This document shows positions 8,293 through 16,310 of a stretch of 53,361 nt of DNA, piece after piece. Origin of the DNA: CAYZUC01 sp964481705 (lineage in GTDB: Bacteria; Bacillota; Clostridia; Lachnospirales; Lachnospiraceae); the NCBI GenBank assembly GCA_964481705.1, contig CAYZUC010000006.1:1-53361 (forward strand), given 5' to 3'. Every line of letters begins with the position of its first letter. Within the stretch, counting starts at the first letter, position 1. Below the pieces are notes generated by a model that saw only the letters and a program-made list of their open reading frames with translations, made no database searches and was not told where the DNA came from. The translations under genes were made by a program, and so were the position numbers.

Positions 8293-9938
8293 GTTAAAGA
8301 AATCTCCTCTTTTACATAGCCTACCATATTAACTGCATGATCTGATATTCGCTCCATAGCTGTCAGAACATCAAGGAAAATGATACCGCTTTGTGTAGTA
8401 CATTGGTTCTTGGACAGACGCTTGATATGTCCTTTACGCAATTCCTCTTCCAAACGGTCAACACATTCTTCATTGCCCAATGTAATTGCGATAGCTCCAA
8501 TATCATGGTACTCTCTTGCAATATTTGCCTGAATGACGGCATCAATCGTCTTTGTATAAATCTGATTGAGTCCCTTAATTGCTTTCTCGGAAAACTCAAT
8601 TTTGTCCTCTTTCATTTTTATTGCAAGCTCAGCTATATTATCGCAGTGATCACCGATTCTTTCAAGGTCATTTACCGCATAAAATAAATTACTTACTACT
8701 TTATTCTGACTTTCTGTCATAGGCAGATTCCCAATTTTTACTAAGTAATCCGATAGAATCTCGGTGATTCGGTCAATTGTTTCCTCTACTTCAAACACTT
8801 TCTTTGCTTTTTTACTGCTTTTCGACAGTAATGCATCCATCGATTCTCTCATCTGGCTAATAACGGTATTACCCATATGAATGACTTCCTTTTCAACCTG
8901 TTCTATCGCAATTGATGGAGTTTCCAAAAGTCTGTCATCAAGGTGAGGAAGCAGCTCGTTTTCGACCACCGCTTCTTGATGATCGGGAAGTAATAGTTCT
9001 GAAAGCTTGACCAGCTTGTTAATAAAGGGAAACAATACAATGGTATTTACAATATTAAATATGGTATGGAAAATCGAAATCTCAACGGATGAAATCGTCG
9101 AATTAGCCCATTGCTTGTCAAGCAGAAAGATAACATACATGGCAACGCCTACTATGGCCGCACCAAGTACATTAAATAGAAGATGAATCAACGCTGCGCG
9201 TTTTGCATTTGTTTTTGCACCAATACTTGAAATCATAGCAGTTACGCAGGTACCGATGTTTTGTCCAAGTGTAATAAATACAACCGAATTCCATTGTACC
9301 ATACCATTCATGGCCAATGTCTGAAGAATTCCTACCGATGCAGAAGAACTCTGAATGATTGCTGTTACAATTGTACCTGCCAGGATTCCAAGGATAGGAT
9401 TCTTTCCTAATGTAGAAAATACCTTTGTAAAGACAGGCGCATCCCGATAAGGAGCAATGGCTCCTGACATAAACGACAAGCCAATGAATAATAGTCCAAA
9501 GCCAATCAGCATTTCTCCATAGATTCTCTTCTTCTCACTCTTAGTAAAGAGTATCAGGCAGGCAGCAATGCCCACTACCAAAGGAGCAAAGAACTCTGGT
9601 TTAAAAATACTTCCAAGTGATCCTAACGAAACGAGCCATGCCGTTGCTGTCGTTCCAATATTAGCACCCATGATGACGCCGGTTGCCTGACTCAAGTTCA
9701 TGATACCGGCATTTACGAATCCAACTACCATGACCGTAGTAGCCGAGCTACTTTGGATAACTGCTGTAATTACACCTCCGACCAAGATTGCAAGTAATCG
9801 ATTGTTGGTCAAATAACCCAACAATTTTTTCATTCTGTCACCTGCTGTCTTTTGCAATCCTTCTGCCATAATATGCAGACCATACAAAAACATACCTACT
9901 CCGCCAACAAACTTAAAAAGCATTTCAACGTTTTCCAT
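8289..9938 (-). CDS. nptA: Na+/phosphate cotransporter with C-terminal PhoU-like domain
   Basis: 549-residue NptA/YjbB family transporter importing or exporting phosphate with Na+. Two inverted Na/Pi cotransporter repeats are visible: GGVGMFLYGLHIM, the signature QSSSATTVMVVGFVNAG with GANIGTTAT in the first and QSSSASVGILQ with GQNIGTC in the second. From about residue 345 there is a helical PhoU-like tail with two three-helix bundles (YAVNDLERIGDHCDNIAEL and LTAMERISDHAVNMVGYV), which senses phosphate state in related proteins. GAGGAG sits just before the ATG at 9938; the in-frame ATG four codons earlier has no usable ribosome site. It is the first gene of a probable four-gene operon. Confidence 0.93.
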   Translation of the reverse strand: MENVEMLFKFVGGVGMFLYGLHIMAEGLQKTAGDRMKKLLGYLTNNRLLAILVGGVITAVIQSSSATTVMVVGFVNAGIMNLSQATGVIMGANIGTTATAWLVSLGSLGSIFKPEFFAPLVVGIAACLILFTKSEKKRIYGEMLIGFGLLFIGLSFMSGAIAPYRDAPVFTKVFSTLGKNPILGILAGTIVTAIIQSSSASVGILQTLAMNGMVQWNSVVFITLGQNIGTCVTAMISSIGAKTNAKRAALIHLLFNVLGAAIVGVAMYVIFLLDKQWANSTISSVEISIFHTIFNIVNTIVLFPFINKLVKLSELLLPDHQEAVVENELLPHLDDRLLETPSIAIEQVEKEVIHMGNTVISQMRESMDALLSKSSKKAKKVFEVEETIDRITEILSDYLVKIGNLPMTESQNKVVSNLFYAVNDLERIGDHCDNIAELAIKMKEDKIEFSEKAIKGLNQIYTKTIDAVIQANIAREYHDIGAIAITLGNEECVDRLEEELRKGHIKRLSKNQCTTQSGIIFLDVLTAMERISDHAVNMVGYVKEEISLT

Positions 9939-10007
9939 AAATCTCCTCATTCCTGCGAATCTTTCTTACAGCGAAAATTGCTGTGAGTTTCATTCGCATA
10001 TATTACT

Positions 10008-10027
10008 GATGTCACTATTTCAACATC
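10008..10027 (-). promoter_or_regulatory. Imperfect inverted repeat upstream of nptA, candidate operator
   Basis: GATGT (10008-10012) and ACATC (10023-10027) flank a 10-bp AT-rich centre, about 70 bp before the nptA start. OmpR/PhoB-type winged helices usually bind direct repeats, so the link to the adjacent regulator is only a guess. Confidence 0.2.
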
Positions 10028-10042
10028 ACCAATATACATTTC

Positions 10043-10534
10043 TTATGTAAAGTTATGCTTTTTCTTTTGTAAAGTTTTTGTTAAACGTGCGATAAAACGC
10101 GTAATTGCAAGGGCAAGAATGACACCAGTCGCATCGATAACCACATCGCGGATACATCCGCTGCGTCCCCTTACAAAGGTCTGATGGAATTCATCCGATG
10201 CAGCATAAACTACTCCTATCATTGATGCAATAAAATATCCAATCGTACTCTTTACCTGAAAACAGGTAAATGGAAAAAGAAGAGCAAGACCCAATATGGC
10301 ATATTCTGTCATATGTGCTCCCTTACGTACATACTCATCAATTTCGACCGCCCGCTTCTCAATCAATTCCGGCGGAATATCCGTCCCCGTAATCCCCATC
10401 TGAAGTTCTACAACAAATCGACCGACTGCTGTACTGGTAATCGTGGACTCCTCAGCTTCTTGAGCCGAAAAGCAGAAAATCAGGATCATAATAAAAACTG
10501 CCGGAATTACTGACATCCACTTATATTTTCTCAT
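10043..10534 (-). CDS. VanZ family protein
   Basis: 163-residue membrane protein of the VanZ family, whose teicoplanin-resistance member gives it its name; most members have unknown function. It shows FCFSAQ after the first membrane segment, the family block VRKGAHMTEYAILGLAL, YAASDEFHQTFVRGRSGCIRDVVIDATG and four membrane segments. The ATG at 10534 follows GGAAG, which belongs to repeat copy A; a longer frame to 10582 reads into the repeat and is not used. It stands between a terminator (10622-10649) and nptA. Confidence 0.9.
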   Translation of the reverse strand: MRKYKWMSVIPAVFIMILIFCFSAQEAEESTITSTAVGRFVVELQMGITGTDIPPELIEKRAVEIDEYVRKGAHMTEYAILGLALLFPFTCFQVKSTIGYFIASMIGVVYAASDEFHQTFVRGRSGCIRDVVIDATGVILALAITRFIARLTKTLQKKKHNFT

Positions 10535-10537
10535 ACT

Positions 10538-10613
10538 AACTTCCATTCTTGCTAATGCTCCGCAAACTTTGGGCGCAAGCACAAAGTTGCCGTGTAAAAA
10601 TTTATTTAGACAC
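10538..10613 (-). repeat. Structured leader repeat, copy A (upstream of vanZ)
   Basis: First of four related elements of about 75 bp. On the plus strand it shows GCAAACTTTG / CAAAGTTGC arms around a short GC-GCAA-GC tip (10562-10590), then GTGT...ACAC arms (10592-10613). On the minus strand, which is the mRNA, the order is GTGT/ACAC hairpin, then the CTTTG/CAAAG hairpin, then AGCAAGAATGGAAG, which supplies the Shine-Dalgarno of vanZ. Confidence 0.8.
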
Positions 10614-10621
10614 TAACCTCT

Positions 10622-10649
10622 AAAAAAGACTCCAGTAGTATTACCGGAG
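10622..10649 (-). terminator. Terminator of the guaB-permease unit
   Basis: Minus strand: CTCCGGTA-ATAC-TACTGGAG stem with one G-U pair, followed by TC and six T (10622-10627). It lies just after the stop of the permease gene at 10667. Confidence 0.85.
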
Positions 10650-10666
10650 CCTTTCTCTTTTGTATT

Positions 10667-11428
10667 TTAAAATTCTCTTTTATTAAACTTCCATACACCA
10701 TATCCGCAGGATAAAGCTGTATATACAAATCCTAATAAATAATCCTTTTTCGCATTCATGGTAAAGTAAAACTGCAATGCATTAAATTCCGGCGTAATCA
10801 GAATCTTCGTAATCCATGTAAATGGCGGTAAGACAAACGGTTCTGCTGCCAAAAACATAATTACTCTTGGAATTAAGATGATCAGTAGGAAAAAACCAAT
10901 AAAGGCACGTTTCTTATTGCGTGATGCAAATAAGAACATATTACCAATTGATATTCCAGCTATCCACAACGGTAAGGCAACTACCAGCTTCTCCAGAAAA
11001 TCCATGATCGTCAGGAGATCAATCGTGCCATCATTAAACTGGAATAGAAACGTAATTCCAATAAATAAGACGATTGCTACCAGCATCAGCATAAAGGAAA
11101 GAATCAGAATTGCTAGTAACTTTCCAAAGTATATCTTGGTCCTCGATAAACCAATCGTCGACTTGTCTCGAATCCTCGGATCCGGATACTCTTTACCAAA
11201 TACAATATCTGCAATCACAATACAGGTATAATATGGAATAACGAAAACTCCCTCTGCAAAAATAATCAGATTATATGCAAAAGAACCATCGTTCATACCA
11301 TAAATACTGCGAAAACATATCATTGATAGATTGGCCAATACACACAACACCACGATACCAACCACATAACCGAGTGTATATCTTTTGTGTAAGGCATTTT
11401 TAACTTCACTGCCTATATAATATCTCAT
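10667..11428 (-). CDS. ABC-2 type transporter permease-like membrane protein, no partner ATPase nearby
   Basis: 253-residue protein with six membrane segments. The soluble N-terminus (YYIGSEVKNALHKRYTLGY), the large loop after the second segment (VFGKEYPDPRIRDKSTIGLSRTKIYFGK split by a membrane segment) and the C-terminal segment resemble permease subunits of ABC-2 type exporters. Nothing in the window encodes a matching ATPase. It starts 21 bp after guaB stops and shares its promoter and terminator, although a purine link is not obvious. GGAG precedes the ATG. Family call moderate, substrate unknown. Confidence 0.65.
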   Translation of the reverse strand: MRYYIGSEVKNALHKRYTLGYVVGIVVLCVLANLSMICFRSIYGMNDGSFAYNLIIFAEGVFVIPYYTCIVIADIVFGKEYPDPRIRDKSTIGLSRTKIYFGKLLAILILSFMLMLVAIVLFIGITFLFQFNDGTIDLLTIMDFLEKLVVALPLWIAGISIGNMFLFASRNKKRAFIGFFLLIILIPRVIMFLAAEPFVLPPFTWITKILITPEFNALQFYFTMNAKKDYLLGFVYTALSCGYGVWKFNKREF

Positions 11429-11449
11429 TCATCAGTCTCCATGATATCA

Positions 11450-12907
11450 TTATTTATCATCCAAACTATAATTCGGTGCTTCCTTCGTAATATGGATGTC
11501 ATGTGGATGACTCTCCTTCAGTGAAGCAGCAGTAATTTTAACAAACTTACCATTTGCCTTTAGCTCTGGAATGGAAGGGGTTCCGCAATATCCCATACCG
11601 GAACGAAGACCACCCATCAACTGGAATACTGTATCTTCAACATTACCCTTATATGCAACTCGTCCTTCTACACCTTCCGGCACAAGCTTCTTGGCATCCG
11701 TTTGGAAATAACGATCTTTTGCGCCATTTTCCATGCCTGCAATCGATCCCATACCACGATACACCTTATATTTTCTTCCCTGGAACAGTTCGAATGTTCC
11801 CGGGCTCTCGTCACATCCGGCAAACATACTACCCATCATGCAGACATCTCCACCAGCAGCAATTGCTTTCGTCATATCTCCGGAATATTTAATACCACCA
11901 TCGGCAATAACGGGAATACCATACTCTTTTGCAACTTTGTAGCAATCCATAATTGCTGAAATCTGAGGTACACCAATACCGGCAACAACACGTGTGGTAC
12001 AAATGGAACCAGGTCCCATTCCTACCTTAACGGCATCAGCTCCAGCCTCGATCAGTGCTCTTGCACCATCACCGGTTGCAATATTACCTGCAATCAACTG
12101 AACATCAGGATATGCGTTCTTAATCATCTTGATGGATTCAATAACATTCTTGGAATATCCATGAGCGGAATCCAAAACAATCGCATCTACTTTCGATTTA
12201 ACAAGTGCTTCAACACGATCCAATACATTCGCTGTAATACCGACTGCTGCACCACAAAGAAGTCTTCCCTGCTCATCCTTTGCAGACATAGGATATTTAA
12301 TCTGTTTTTCAATATCCTTAATCGTAATTAATCCCTTTAAATTAAAGTTCTCATCCACAATAGGAAGCTTTTCTTTTCTTGCCTTTGCAAGGATATTCTT
12401 AGCTTCTTCCAGAGTAATTCCCTCTTTTGCTGTAATTAATCCTTCTGAAGTCATGCTTTCTCTAATTTTCTTGTTAAAGTCTGTTTCGAATTTTAAGTCA
12501 CGATTTGTGATGATACCTACCAGCTTACGGCCTTCGGTAATAGGAACTCCGGAGATTCGGAACTTGCCCATAAGCTCGTCCGCATCTTTTAAGGTATGTT
12601 CCGGAGATAATGAAAATGGATCTGTGATAACACCGTTTTCGGAACGTTTTACTTTGTCGACTTCATCCGCCTGCTCTTCAATCGTCATATTCTTATGAAT
12701 AATACCGATTCCACCCTGTCTTGCCATGGCAATTGCCATTCTATGCTCTGTAACAGTGTCCATGCCTGCGCTCATCATCGGAATATTTAACTTGATCTTC
12801 TTTGTCAAATAGGTTGTTAAATCTATTTGATTTGGAATAACTTCAGAATATCCCGGTACAAGCAATACATCGTCAAACGTAATTCCTTCACCAATTATCT
12901 GACCCAT
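11450..12907 (-). CDS. guaB: IMP dehydrogenase
   Basis: 485-residue enzyme that oxidises IMP to XMP with NAD+, the committed step to GMP. The N-terminal barrel part begins GITFDDVLLVPGYSEV. Two CBS domains occupy about residues 95-205 (DPFSLSPEHTLKDADELM, VGIITNRDLKF, IVDENFNLKGLITIKDIEK). The catalytic cysteine loop is GPGSICTTRVVAG, followed by VIADGGIKYSGD, the flap with YRGMGS and GVEGRVAYKG. Length is normal. It has its own promoter (12953-12981) and AAAGGAG before the ATG. The ABC-like permease gene follows within 21 bp. Confidence 0.98.
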   Translation of the reverse strand: MGQIIGEGITFDDVLLVPGYSEVIPNQIDLTTYLTKKIKLNIPMMSAGMDTVTEHRMAIAMARQGGIGIIHKNMTIEEQADEVDKVKRSENGVITDPFSLSPEHTLKDADELMGKFRISGVPITEGRKLVGIITNRDLKFETDFNKKIRESMTSEGLITAKEGITLEEAKNILAKARKEKLPIVDENFNLKGLITIKDIEKQIKYPMSAKDEQGRLLCGAAVGITANVLDRVEALVKSKVDAIVLDSAHGYSKNVIESIKMIKNAYPDVQLIAGNIATGDGARALIEAGADAVKVGMGPGSICTTRVVAGIGVPQISAIMDCYKVAKEYGIPVIADGGIKYSGDMTKAIAAGGDVCMMGSMFAGCDESPGTFELFQGRKYKVYRGMGSIAGMENGAKDRYFQTDAKKLVPEGVEGRVAYKGNVEDTVFQLMGGLRSGMGYCGTPSIPELKANGKFVKITAASLKESHPHDIHITKEAPNYSLDDK

Positions 12908-12952
12908 CTGTCTTTTCTCCTTTTCTGTAATCGATTCATTGATTTTCTCATG

Positions 12953-12981
12953 AGTGTAACAAAAAACAATTTTTATGTCAA
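12953..12981 (-). promoter_or_regulatory. guaB promoter
   Basis: Minus strand: TTGACA (12976-12981), 17 bp, TACACT (12953-12958). The leader of about 45 bases shows no obvious purine or (p)ppGpp riboswitch. Confidence 0.75.
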
Positions 12982-12988
12982 TGAAATT

Positions 12989-13489
12989 CTAAAAAACTTT
13001 TCGCGGGAACTGGCCCTTGATCATTTTAACCATTTCTTCATTTGGTTCAAGGATAATCCGCTTCGTCTCTCCTTCATTGATAATTAGAATATAACGATTG
13101 GCATTCTCTTCTCCTGATGAAAAATCAAATGTCTTCATCTGTCGGTTCTTAAACTCATCTAATTGATATGCCTTCTCTCCTGCAAATATCTCCATCTTAT
13201 TCATGTCGTATTCGACAACCTTTTTTCTCTTCTGTTTTGACATGATCTTGTCAATCTGAAGTGTCTTATCTATATACAGGTATTCATATTCCAAGTCGAG
13301 ATTGGGTAACAAGAAATAGCAAAGAGCTCCTGCAGCTACTCCCAGTATCAGAAATAATGGATACATTAAGCCAATCACGAGTAACACTACCGTCACCCCG
13401 ATGCTTACTCCCTTAATAACAATATCTGTCGGTTTCGTCTTTCTGGCAACTATCCATTCCACAAAAGCTTCATTCATATGCTTCACCAT
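12989..13489 (-). CDS. Small membrane protein resembling DUF6106 family
   Basis: 166 residues. Residues 1-22 are cytoplasmic (NEAFVEWIVARKTKPTDI), two membrane segments follow (about 27-42 and 44-62), then a soluble domain of about 100 residues rich in charged residues and ending in PNEEMVKMIKGQFP. I recall similar Lachnospiraceae proteins filed as DUF6106; the function is unknown. AGGAAGG lies very close to the ATG at 13489, so a start at the GTG of codon 2 or the ATG of codon 5 is possible. It has its own TATAAT promoter and leads towards guaB. Confidence 0.75.
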   Translation of the reverse strand: MVKHMNEAFVEWIVARKTKPTDIVIKGVSIGVTVVLLVIGLMYPLFLILGVAAGALCYFLLPNLDLEYEYLYIDKTLQIDKIMSKQKRKKVVEYDMNKMEIFAGEKAYQLDEFKNRQMKTFDFSSGEENANRYILIINEGETKRIILEPNEEMVKMIKGQFPRKVF

Positions 13490-13515
13490 GCCTTCCTAAA
13501 AATTGATTAAGTCTC

Positions 13516-13544
13516 ATTATAGCAAATTTTTCGACATCAAACAA
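13516..13544 (-). promoter_or_regulatory. Promoter of the DUF6106-like gene
   Basis: Minus strand: TTGTTT (13539-13544), 17 bp, TATAAT (13516-13521). It starts in the gap after the glycan operon and gives a leader of about 20 bases. Confidence 0.7.
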
Positions 13545-13548
13545 CACA

Positions 13549-15237
13549 CTATTCCACTTTTGTAAGTGAATTCGATTCCATTTGATAAATATAATCCATT
13601 CTTCGCTCTCTTGCCTTCTCATATGCGCCTTCTTTTTCTCCGGCATATACATCTGTTACATTGGGAACTGCTGCGTATTGCGCAAACTTATCTCGTCCCT
13701 GATTCTCGTCGGAAGACCATAATAGAATCCTTCTGTTCGCAATTTCAGGATGCTCCTCACGAAGAGTCCGAAATGTTGCTTCCCACTGCTCCCTCTCTTC
13801 TATCAGATTATGATTCTCCTGTTCATACCTTACTGGTGAAAAACTCTCTGACAACAAATCATAATTCAAAGTTAGAATGCAAACAAGAAGAATCGGAACA
13901 AATCGAACCTCTGGAAGATTCTTAGCTGCCACAAACAGGGAGATGTAAAGAAGTCCTACCAAATAGATTCCGATGTAACGGTCAAAGCTTGAAAGAGACT
14001 CTGCCTCCCAGGGATCAAAAACAAACAAATACATATAAATTAAAGAAGCAAGATAAATTACTAGTCCAATATTCAGAATTACAACAGCTCTTTTTTCCCC
14101 CTTACCCAATCTCTCATTTTCTGTCATCATGAAGGCAGTGGCCAAAAATAGAATCAGTATCATAACAGGACTCAATCCAATCCGCCCATCATTTAATGGC
14201 ATACGAATACATTGATAGAAAAATTCACGAATGGTAGATGACGTATACGAAGGAAAAATCATCTGTCCGGGATTCTGCACATTCGCAGTTACTCTCTCTG
14301 TGAGATACGAATAATTCCCACGAATTTTACAGAAAATAATCCAACTAAAGTAGCTTGCCAGTGCCGGAAGATAGACCGCCACAGATAAAGCAGCTTTCTT
14401 TACAGACAACCGTTCCCAGGATGCCAGAAGCAGGAAAAATGTAATTACTACAAACAGAACTGCTGCCGATTTGGTAAGAATAAAGAGACTTGCCACCACT
14501 GCTATCCTTATATAGTAGAAAATATCCCGTTCTTTTGCATCAAAGATGCTATAAATCAGATAGCCAAACAGAATTCCCATAATGCAATCCACTCCAAGGC
14601 AATGAAACTGCTGGAACATGGCAACTGCCGGAAACAGAATACCCGTCAGGCAAAGCAAAATGCTGCGCTTCCACTCTTTCCTATTCCAACCAAAGAAAGG
14701 AAGTAAAAAGGTATACAGCAGAATACTGTTGATGGAAAACATCAGAGATTCGGAGAACTTCCCAATACTCTGAAAGCCAAAAAAGTAGAGAATCTGTACG
14801 ATAGGTGAGTAATCCTTGAACAGAGTACAACTATTACTACCCGTGGGAAATCCATTAATCTCATACATATTACGGGGAAAGATGGCCCAGTAATTCAGAT
14901 CATCCCAATTTGTTACACGATGCATCCGAAACAGAATCAATACGAGAATGCACAAAATCAAGTAAACAGCCAGCTCAATATCAATATACTGCTTAGCAAT
15001 CCCTCGAATTCCAAGCTTCTTTAGATTTTTACGCCACACAACACCTACTCCCAAAAGGAGTACAAGAAAGAACAGACCTGCTGCCAGACCTGCCCTGGAT
15101 AAATAGCCCAAAATAGAAATCCCGTATAACAGTAACATCATCAGGGCAACCAGAACCGGCAAAACCTCTCCGATTCTCCTTTTCATTGCTGCCGCACATA
15201 CACCTGCTGCCAAAAACAACATTAGAATAGCCATCAT
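13549..15237 (-). CDS. GT-C-like polytopic membrane protein, probable surface glycosyltransferase
   Basis: 562 residues with about 12 membrane segments and a C-terminal soluble tail of about 100 residues (from LLSESFSPVRYEQEN). The first large outside loop has NWDDLNYWAIFPRNMY, and a later one KDYSPIVQILYF; an acidic pair in the first extracellular loop is the hallmark of GT-C enzymes that use lipid-linked sugars. I do not recognise a named family. Its ATG overlaps the stop of the GT2-GtrA gene (ATGA), so it is translated with it. By analogy with GtrA/GtrB/Gtr and CsbB/GtcA/YfhO systems it would move the sugar from undecaprenyl phosphate to a surface polymer. That role is inferred. Confidence 0.7.
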   Translation of the reverse strand: MMAILMLFLAAGVCAAAMKRRIGEVLPVLVALMMLLLYGISILGYLSRAGLAAGLFFLVLLLGVGVVWRKNLKKLGIRGIAKQYIDIELAVYLILCILVLILFRMHRVTNWDDLNYWAIFPRNMYEINGFPTGSNSCTLFKDYSPIVQILYFFGFQSIGKFSESLMFSINSILLYTFLLPFFGWNRKEWKRSILLCLTGILFPAVAMFQQFHCLGVDCIMGILFGYLIYSIFDAKERDIFYYIRIAVVASLFILTKSAAVLFVVITFFLLLASWERLSVKKAALSVAVYLPALASYFSWIIFCKIRGNYSYLTERVTANVQNPGQMIFPSYTSSTIREFFYQCIRMPLNDGRIGLSPVMILILFLATAFMMTENERLGKGEKRAVVILNIGLVIYLASLIYMYLFVFDPWEAESLSSFDRYIGIYLVGLLYISLFVAAKNLPEVRFVPILLVCILTLNYDLLSESFSPVRYEQENHNLIEEREQWEATFRTLREEHPEIANRRILLWSSDENQGRDKFAQYAAVPNVTDVYAGEKEGAYEKARERRMDYIYQMESNSLTKVE

Positions 15238-16310
15238 TTCTTAAACACCCATTCCCTTTGAATCTGAAAACTAAATAGAAACAAGCATGTATCTACAATA
15301 ATCTTGATAATAGAAGCATTATAGCCGGACAAGTGAAACCACAGTGCTACCAATCCCGCGGAAAGCAAACACTGACAAACAGCCAATAGTGTATACTTTG
15401 TAAGACTCTTATTCACCGAAGCCCTGCTATGGAATACCTTGCGGTGGTTGATGGAATAGTTGTAAATTGCCGAGAAAATCCTTGCTGCAACGGTGCTTAC
15501 AACAATATACTCCGTCGATGCCACAAAAATAGGCTTCAAAACAGATATAAATAAAGTAAAAAGAATAATATCAACTACAAAGGAGGACAATGAAGAGAAC
15601 ACAAATTTAAAAAACTGTGCATAAATCTTGAAAGAATCAACAATCGGATTGAAGTGTGAGCTGCTGTTGTCATCCAGATAGACTGTCTCAATTGGTACCT
15701 CTAAAAGAGCAACCTCCATTTCCTTTGCCTTCAAAATCATATTCATCTCATACTCAAATCGCTCACCCGAAATCACGGCAAACTCATCAACAAGCCCCAT
15801 TGGAATTCCACGCAGGCCAGTTTGTGTATCCGAAAGATGAATCCCACAGAGCAAAGCCATGACTTTGCTGGTGATAATATTCCCAAATCGACTCTTAAAT
15901 GGAATATTCTCTTTCCGGAAGCTACGGCATCCCATGATAAGAGAATCCGGATGTTCCATTACGCTTTTCGCACACTTTTCGATGTCCTGAATGGTATGCT
16001 GACCATCGCCATCAACAGTAACAATGCCCACGCAGTCAGGATAGTAATTCCTAATATGATTCATACCATCCTTTAATGCTCGTCCCTTCCCCATATTGAC
16101 GCAATGTGTAAAGATGTCACAGCCGAACCGATCCTTTGCATCCAAAAAGAACTTTTTCGACTCTTCTGTACTTCCATCATCTACACAGACAATATTCGAA
16201 AATCCAGCTTTTTTGATAGATTCTATTACCTTGTAAAACTTTTGATCCGGATTTAAGGACGGAACCAAAATCACTATCTGCTCTTTATAATCCATGAAAT
16301 ACCCTTTCAT
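15234..16310 (-). CDS. GT2 polyprenyl-phosphate glycosyltransferase fused to a GtrA-like flippase domain
   Basis: 358 residues. Residues 8-225 are a DPM1-type GT2 domain: VILVPSLNPDQKF, VCVDDGSTEES, HCVNMGKGRALKDG, TVDGDGQHTIQD, GCRSFRKENIPFKSRFGN and the DTQTGLRGIP block. Residues 235-358 hold four membrane segments of a GtrA domain (KFVFSSLSSFVVDI, IFSAIYNYSINHRKVF). The two activities, loading a sugar on undecaprenyl phosphate and helping it across the membrane, are normally separate genes. The ATG overlaps the stop of the PIG-L gene; the ATG five codons later has the better ribosome site (AAAGGG), so either may be used. Confidence 0.92.
   Translation of the reverse strand: MKGYFMDYKEQIVILVPSLNPDQKFYKVIESIKKAGFSNIVCVDDGSTEESKKFFLDAKDRFGCDIFTHCVNMGKGRALKDGMNHIRNYYPDCVGIVTVDGDGQHTIQDIEKCAKSVMEHPDSLIMGCRSFRKENIPFKSRFGNIITSKVMALLCGIHLSDTQTGLRGIPMGLVDEFAVISGERFEYEMNMILKAKEMEVALLEVPIETVYLDDNSSSHFNPIVDSFKIYAQFFKFVFSSLSSFVVDIILFTLFISVLKPIFVASTEYIVVSTVAARIFSAIYNYSINHRKVFHSRASVNKSLTKYTLLAVCQCLLSAGLVALWFHLSGYNASIIKIIVDTCLFLFSFQIQREWVFKK

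Noticed and set aside
9938..9965. Resemblance of the nptA and flippase leaders (GCAGGAATGAGGAG) to the end of the structured repeat
   Set aside because: Only about 14 bases around the ribosome site are alike and both hairpins are missing; chance or ribosome-site convergence explains it.
10535..10582. N-terminal extension LAPKVCGALARME on the VanZ protein, and similar extensions on pdxK and a 95-residue frame at 36784-37068
   Set aside because: The shared residues are just the translated leader repeat. Ribosome sites lie at the end of the repeat, and in copy B the frame to the gene is different, so the peptide is not conserved as coding.
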